A DNA stretch of 9,544 bases from Bacteroidota bacterium (GTDB lineage Bacteria > Bacteroidota > Ignavibacteria > Ignavibacteriales > Ignavibacteriaceae), in NCBI GenBank assembly GCA_021793635.1, contig JAJYSI010000089.1, positions 1 through 9,544 of the forward strand, written 5' to 3'. Position 1 is the first letter of the stretch; the number at the start of each line of letters is the position of its first letter. This document shows positions 6,546 to 9,544 of this stretch, piece by piece. The position numbers and the translations under genes were made by a program. The notes beneath the pieces were generated by a model. The model saw only the letters and a program-made list of their open reading frames with translations, was not told the DNA's origin and ran no database searches.

Positions 6546-7862
6546 TTGGAATCAGAAATAAAGGCGTGGGTTGTATCGGCAAGTATGGGATATGGTCATC
6601 TTCGAGCGGTTGATCCATTACGCAAAATTGCAGAAGAAGAAATTATTTTAGTAGGCGCTAACGATGGAGTTTCGCCATCAGAAAAAATCTTATGGGAAAG
6701 GCTTCTTTATGTCTATGAATTTCTTTCACGCGCCAAAGGTATTCCTTTTATCGGAAACCCAGTATTTAATATTTTAGATTCATTTCTTCGTATCCCTTCA
6801 TTTTATCCGATGAGAAATTTATCTAACAAAACTTTTCAAGTTGACCTTTTAACATCGAGTATAAAAAAGGGACTATGCTCGGGAATGTTGAAAAAAATCA
6901 GCACGAAACATTTACCATTAGTGACCTCCTTTTTTGCTCCTGCAATAGCTGCAGATATAAATGGATACGACAGTATCTATTGTATTATTTGCGATGCCGA
7001 TTTGAACAGAGTTTGGGTGGCGGAGGAGCCATGGGAAAGCAGAATAATTTATTTTGCGCCATGTGGAAAAGCAGCACAAAGACTAAGTGCTTACGGTGTT
7101 CCCACTGAAAGGATTTTTACCACAGGATTCCCTCTGTCGGATAATTTGCTAGGTGGAAAGGACTTGAAAATATTAAAAGCAGACTTAACGCAACGATTGT
7201 TTTATCTCGATCAAAATAATCGATTTTGGGAAATGCATGAAATGGGCGTAAAATATTTCCTTGGCGAAGATAATTGTAAATTTGAAGATGCACGAAAGCT
7301 CACTATCACCTTTAGTGTCGGAGGAGCAGGTGCTCAAAAGGAAATGGCTAGAACTATTGCTTTAAGCTTAAAAAGGAAATTGCAAGAAGGAGAAATTAGA
7401 TTGAACTTAGCCGCCGGCACAAAAGAAACAGTAAAGAATTATTTTGAGAATGTGAAGAAAGAAATCAGCCTGGACAATGAGAATATAAATATTATTTATT
7501 CGGATAAATTAGAGGATTATTTTGTTAAGTTTAACGAGGCGATTCGTACAACAGACATTTTATGGACAAAGCCGAGCGAACTGTCGTTTTATGCTGCTTT
7601 AGGTCTTCCAATAATTATGACGCCACCTATCGGATCGCAGGAACAATTTAATGCAAAATGGTTGTTTGAAATACAAGCGGGCATTAAGCAGGAAAACCCG
7701 GAATACACTGATCAATGGTTGTTTGATTTGCTTAATAGAGGAAGGCTTGCAGAAGCAGCGTGGTCGGGGTTCTTAAAAGCAAGAAAACTTGGTACTTATA
7801 AAATTCTTGAAGTACTTGAGACCGGCAAAATGTCTCATGAAGATTCACCTATTCTTCGTTAA
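6546..7862 (+). CDS. GT-B glycosyltransferase-like protein, MurG/MGDG-synthase superfamily, divergent
   Basis: A 438-residue protein without signal peptide or clear membrane segment. It looks like a divergent GT-B glycosyltransferase, which would transfer a sugar from a nucleotide donor to a lipid or other acceptor at the inner face of the membrane. Features: an N-terminal SMGYGHLRA at 13-21, in the place of the GGGH acceptor-site loop; TTGFPLSD at 192-199 near the interdomain linker; SVGGAGAQKE at 257-266, the Gly-rich opening of the C-terminal Rossmann domain; and TKPSELSFYAALGLPII at 341-357 followed by GSQEQFNAKWL at 363-373, matching the donor-binding region of family GT28. The start is TTG at 6546: an in-frame stop lies at 6531-6533, the next ATG (Met14) would cut the SMGYGH loop, and AGGA (6535-6538) is seven bases upstream. 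It is followed six bases later by a second glycosyltransferase gene. I know relatives only as uncharacterised conserved proteins, so donor, acceptor and even activity are unproven. Confidence 0.72.
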   Translation: MESEIKAWVVSASMGYGHLRAVDPLRKIAEEEIILVGANDGVSPSEKILWERLLYVYEFLSRAKGIPFIGNPVFNILDSFLRIPSFYPMRNLSNKTFQVDLLTSSIKKGLCSGMLKKISTKHLPLVTSFFAPAIAADINGYDSIYCIICDADLNRVWVAEEPWESRIIYFAPCGKAAQRLSAYGVPTERIFTTGFPLSDNLLGGKDLKILKADLTQRLFYLDQNNRFWEMHEMGVKYFLGEDNCKFEDARKLTITFSVGGAGAQKEMARTIALSLKRKLQEGEIRLNLAAGTKETVKNYFENVKKEISLDNENINIIYSDKLEDYFVKFNEAIRTTDILWTKPSELSFYAALGLPIIMTPPIGSQEQFNAKWLFEIQAGIKQENPEYTDQWLFDLLNRGRLAEAAWSGFLKARKLGTYKILEVLETGKMSHEDSPILR

Positions 7863-7868
7863 TAAATT

Positions 7869-9008
7869 ATGAATCAAAAGAAGAAATATTTTTTATTATA
7901 TCTTAAAACCGGTGGCGGTCATTTAACGCCGGCTAAATCGATAGCCAATACACTGGTACAAAATTTTGGAGATGAAGTAGAGCCAATCCTCATTGATGGT
8001 TTTACTAAGACAAACAAAATCGTTAAATGGATAATTGAGGACGGTTATAGAATTTTGCAAGCAAAGGCAAGGTGGTTATATCAAACCATATATGCAGTAT
8101 ATAAGGTTTTCATTATAGGAAAAATTAGCAGCAATACCATTTCATTTCATGTTAAACCTTATTTACGTGAAATTTTCGGTGAGACAAAACCGGATAAAGT
8201 AATCATATTCCATTTTTTCCTTATTCAACCATTGCATGAAGTCTTAGAAGAACTTAAAATAACAATCCCGGTAATCACAGTAGTTACAGACCCATACACA
8301 GCGCATCCGTTATGGTTTTTAAGAAAAGATCAGGATTTTATTGTCTTCAGTGAGAGACTAAAAAACTGGTGCATAAATAAAGGAATAAGCAGGGATAAAC
8401 TTCACTTATTTCCATTCATACTTAACGAAAAATTTTCAAACCCGATTCAATCAAATGAAATTCCTACATTAAAAAAGAAATTGGGTTATGACATTAATAA
8501 GAACATTATTATAATATTAGGCGGCGGAGACGGGATACCGCAGGGGCTAAGGATATTAAAAATTCTTTCAAACAATTTAAAGGAAATCGAGATTGCAATT
8601 ATATGCGGCAAGAATGAGTCGCTATACAGGAAAGCATTATACCTTAAAGAGAAAAATAATTTTATTAATTTGAAAATTTACGGATATATAGACTTTATTT
8701 ATGAGATATTAAATATTTCGGATATTGTTATAACAAAATGCGGCGCATCGACATTCATGGAAATTTTAATGTGTAAGAAAATCCAGGTTATTACAAACTA
8801 TATTTGGGAACAGGAAAAGGGGAACATGGAATATCTCGTTGAGAAAAAAATGGGGATTTACGAGCCGAACATTAAAAAACTTCCAAAACTTATTTCCGGA
8901 ATTATAGGGGATAGAAACATTTACCGGGGTTATATTGAAAATATAAATAAAGAATTTCTGCAAAATGGATGCGGGGCAGTAAGCCGGTTTCTTATGGAAT
9001 TTGATTAA
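7869..9008 (+). CDS. MGDG synthase/UgtP-like glycosyltransferase (GT28)
   Basis: A 379-residue protein with the standard length and motif order of the diacylglycerol glycosyltransferase group (plant MGD1, bacterial UgtP), peripheral membrane enzymes that add glucose or galactose from a UDP-sugar to diacylglycerol. Seen: TGGGHLTPA at 14-22 (N-terminal acceptor loop of the MGDG-synthase domain), VTDPYTAHPLWF at 139-150 (family VTD...H..W signature), LGGGDG at 217-222 (start of the C-terminal domain), TKCGASTFMEIL at 289-300 and EQEKGNMEYL at 314-323 (donor pocket). The donor motif carries Cys290 where Pro is usual (TKPG), a small oddity. ATG at 7869-7871 is six bases after the previous stop with no clear Shine-Dalgarno, suggesting translational coupling. 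The gene appears more A/T-rich than its partner. A role in cell-envelope glycolipid or a related lipid-linked glycan is likely; the exact sugar and acceptor are not visible. MurG itself is less likely because the VTD...H..W region fits the MGDG group. Confidence 0.85.
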   Translation: MNQKKKYFLLYLKTGGGHLTPAKSIANTLVQNFGDEVEPILIDGFTKTNKIVKWIIEDGYRILQAKARWLYQTIYAVYKVFIIGKISSNTISFHVKPYLREIFGETKPDKVIIFHFFLIQPLHEVLEELKITIPVITVVTDPYTAHPLWFLRKDQDFIVFSERLKNWCINKGISRDKLHLFPFILNEKFSNPIQSNEIPTLKKKLGYDINKNIIIILGGGDGIPQGLRILKILSNNLKEIEIAIICGKNESLYRKALYLKEKNNFINLKIYGYIDFIYEILNISDIVITKCGASTFMEILMCKKIQVITNYIWEQEKGNMEYLVEKKMGIYEPNIKKLPKLISGIIGDRNIYRGYIENINKEFLQNGCGAVSRFLMEFD

Positions 9009-9021
9009 CATAAATAAGCCT

Positions 9022-9043
9022 ATTCAATTTAGTCTCTTTGAAT
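9022..9043 (+). terminator. Weak hairpin after the glycosyltransferase operon
   Basis: ATTCAA (9022-9027) and TTGAAT (9038-9043) can form a six-pair A/T-rich stem with a ten-base loop, followed by a pyrimidine-rich stretch rather than a clean U run. It is the only candidate terminator between the glycosyltransferase and yceH genes and may not function; read-through is possible. Confidence 0.22.
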
Positions 9044-9105
9044 TTCCACTTTCCCTTTTAATGCCGCATTTATATTTTTATGATTAAGCAATTACAAATT
9101 ATATT

Positions 9106-9110
9106 AAGGA
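9106..9110 (+). promoter_or_regulatory. Strong ribosome binding site of yceH
   Basis: AAGGA lies six bases before the ATG at 9117 and fixes that start. It is one of the few clear Shine-Dalgarno sites in this window. Confidence 0.6.
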
Positions 9111-9116
9111 ATTTAG

Positions 9117-9544
9117 ATGGAAGATTTAACTTTTGAGGAAGTTCGTATCATCGGAACGCTCATTGAAAAAGAATTGACAACCCCTGAATATTATCCGTTA
9201 ACGGTAAATTCTTTGATGAATGCTTGCAATCAAAAAACAAATAGGGACCCTGTTGTTTCATTTGATGAAAAAATAATTGAAACAACTTTGGATAGTCTTC
9301 GCAGCAAAGCATTGGCAAGAAGAGTAACTGGAAGCGATATAAGAGTAGCAAAATACCGGCAGTCTTTTACTGAGAAATTGAATTTATCGCCGGAAGAAAC
9401 CGCTATTATGTGTGTGCTAATGCTTCGTGGAGCACAAACTACCGGCGAAATTAAAGGACGTACCGGAAGAATGTTTAACTTTGAAAGCTTAGCACGAGTT
9501 GAGGAGATTTTAAAAAATTTAATGGAATTGGAAAATCCTTTGAT
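9117..9544 (+). CDS. yceH: YceH/DUF480 family protein, 3' end missing
   Basis: The first 142 residues of a YceH (UPF0502, DUF480) protein, about 215 residues long in E. coli, so roughly two thirds is present. The family folds as two winged-helix domains and is cytoplasmic; its molecular role is not settled. Clear family landmarks are LIEKELTTPEYYPLTVNSL (15-33), ACNQKTNRDPV (36-46), the LRSKALARRVTGSD segment that ends the first winged helix, and MLRGAQTTGEIKGRTGRMF (102-120), which matches the conserved RGAQTPGE block. The E. coli protein aligns throughout without gaps that matter. It may be read through from the glycosyltransferase operon or from its own promoter in the 108-bp gap, where no convincing promoter stands out. 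Nothing ties it functionally to the upstream genes. Confidence 0.93.
   Translation, partial: MEDLTFEEVRIIGTLIEKELTTPEYYPLTVNSLMNACNQKTNRDPVVSFDEKIIETTLDSLRSKALARRVTGSDIRVAKYRQSFTEKLNLSPEETAIMCVLMLRGAQTTGEIKGRTGRMFNFESLARVEEILKNLMELENPL

Noticed and set aside
6875..7108. Plus-strand 77-codon frame with several cysteines inside the first glycosyltransferase gene
   Set aside because: Out-of-frame overlap; the cysteines do not form a regular metal-binding pattern.
8766..9351. Minus-strand open frames at 8766-9011 and 9160-9351
   Set aside because: They lie opposite the well-supported UgtP-like and YceH genes and have no domain or start signal.
1..9544. A defence island, CRISPR array, phage or new multi-gene system
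   Set aside because: No regularly spaced repeats, nuclease, integrase, transposase, helicase or toxin-antitoxin pair is visible; apart from the first glycosyltransferase-like protein the genes belong to known families.

Overview
The window is AT-rich DNA from an anaerobic or facultatively anaerobic bacterium. A 2-oxoacid:ferredoxin oxidoreductase, a very large secreted alpha-2-macroglobulin, mostly weak Shine-Dalgarno signals and protein sequence style suggest the Bacteroidota/Chlorobiota/Ignavibacteriota group, perhaps an Ignavibacteria-like organism. This placement is an inference from gene content and recollection, not from a search.

Layout. Bases 1-875 (minus strand) hold the front end of a 2-oxoacid oxidoreductase operon: a small two-cluster ferredoxin subunit, then the alpha (VorB/KorA-type) subunit, which runs off the left edge. 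Bases 876-1309 carry no gene. They contain a purine-rich stretch with degenerate short repeats and a roughly 145-bp imperfect palindrome that looks like a dispersed, non-autonomous repeat. Bases 1310-6307 (minus) encode one exported thioester-type alpha-2-macroglobulin of about 1665 residues. Bases 6308-6545 are a divergent intergenic region. From 6546 the plus strand carries two tightly linked GT-B glycosyltransferase-like genes related to the MurG/monogalactosyldiacylglycerol-synthase superfamily, then after 108 bp the start of a YceH (DUF480) family gene that runs off the right edge.

How they work together. The ferredoxin and alpha subunit belong to one enzyme that decarboxylates 2-oxoacids oxidatively and reduces ferredoxin; the remaining subunits should lie beyond base 1. 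The macroglobulin is an envelope protease trap with its own transcription unit. The two glycosyltransferases form an operon likely to act on membrane lipids or another lipid-linked acceptor. They are preceded by a tandem TTAACA repeat with 11-bp spacing beside a plausible -10 element, which would fit phosphate-responsive (PhoB/PhoP-type) control of glycolipid synthesis. That hypothesis is the most testable new idea here. Nothing links the three blocks into one system, and I see no phage, CRISPR, transposase or RNA gene.
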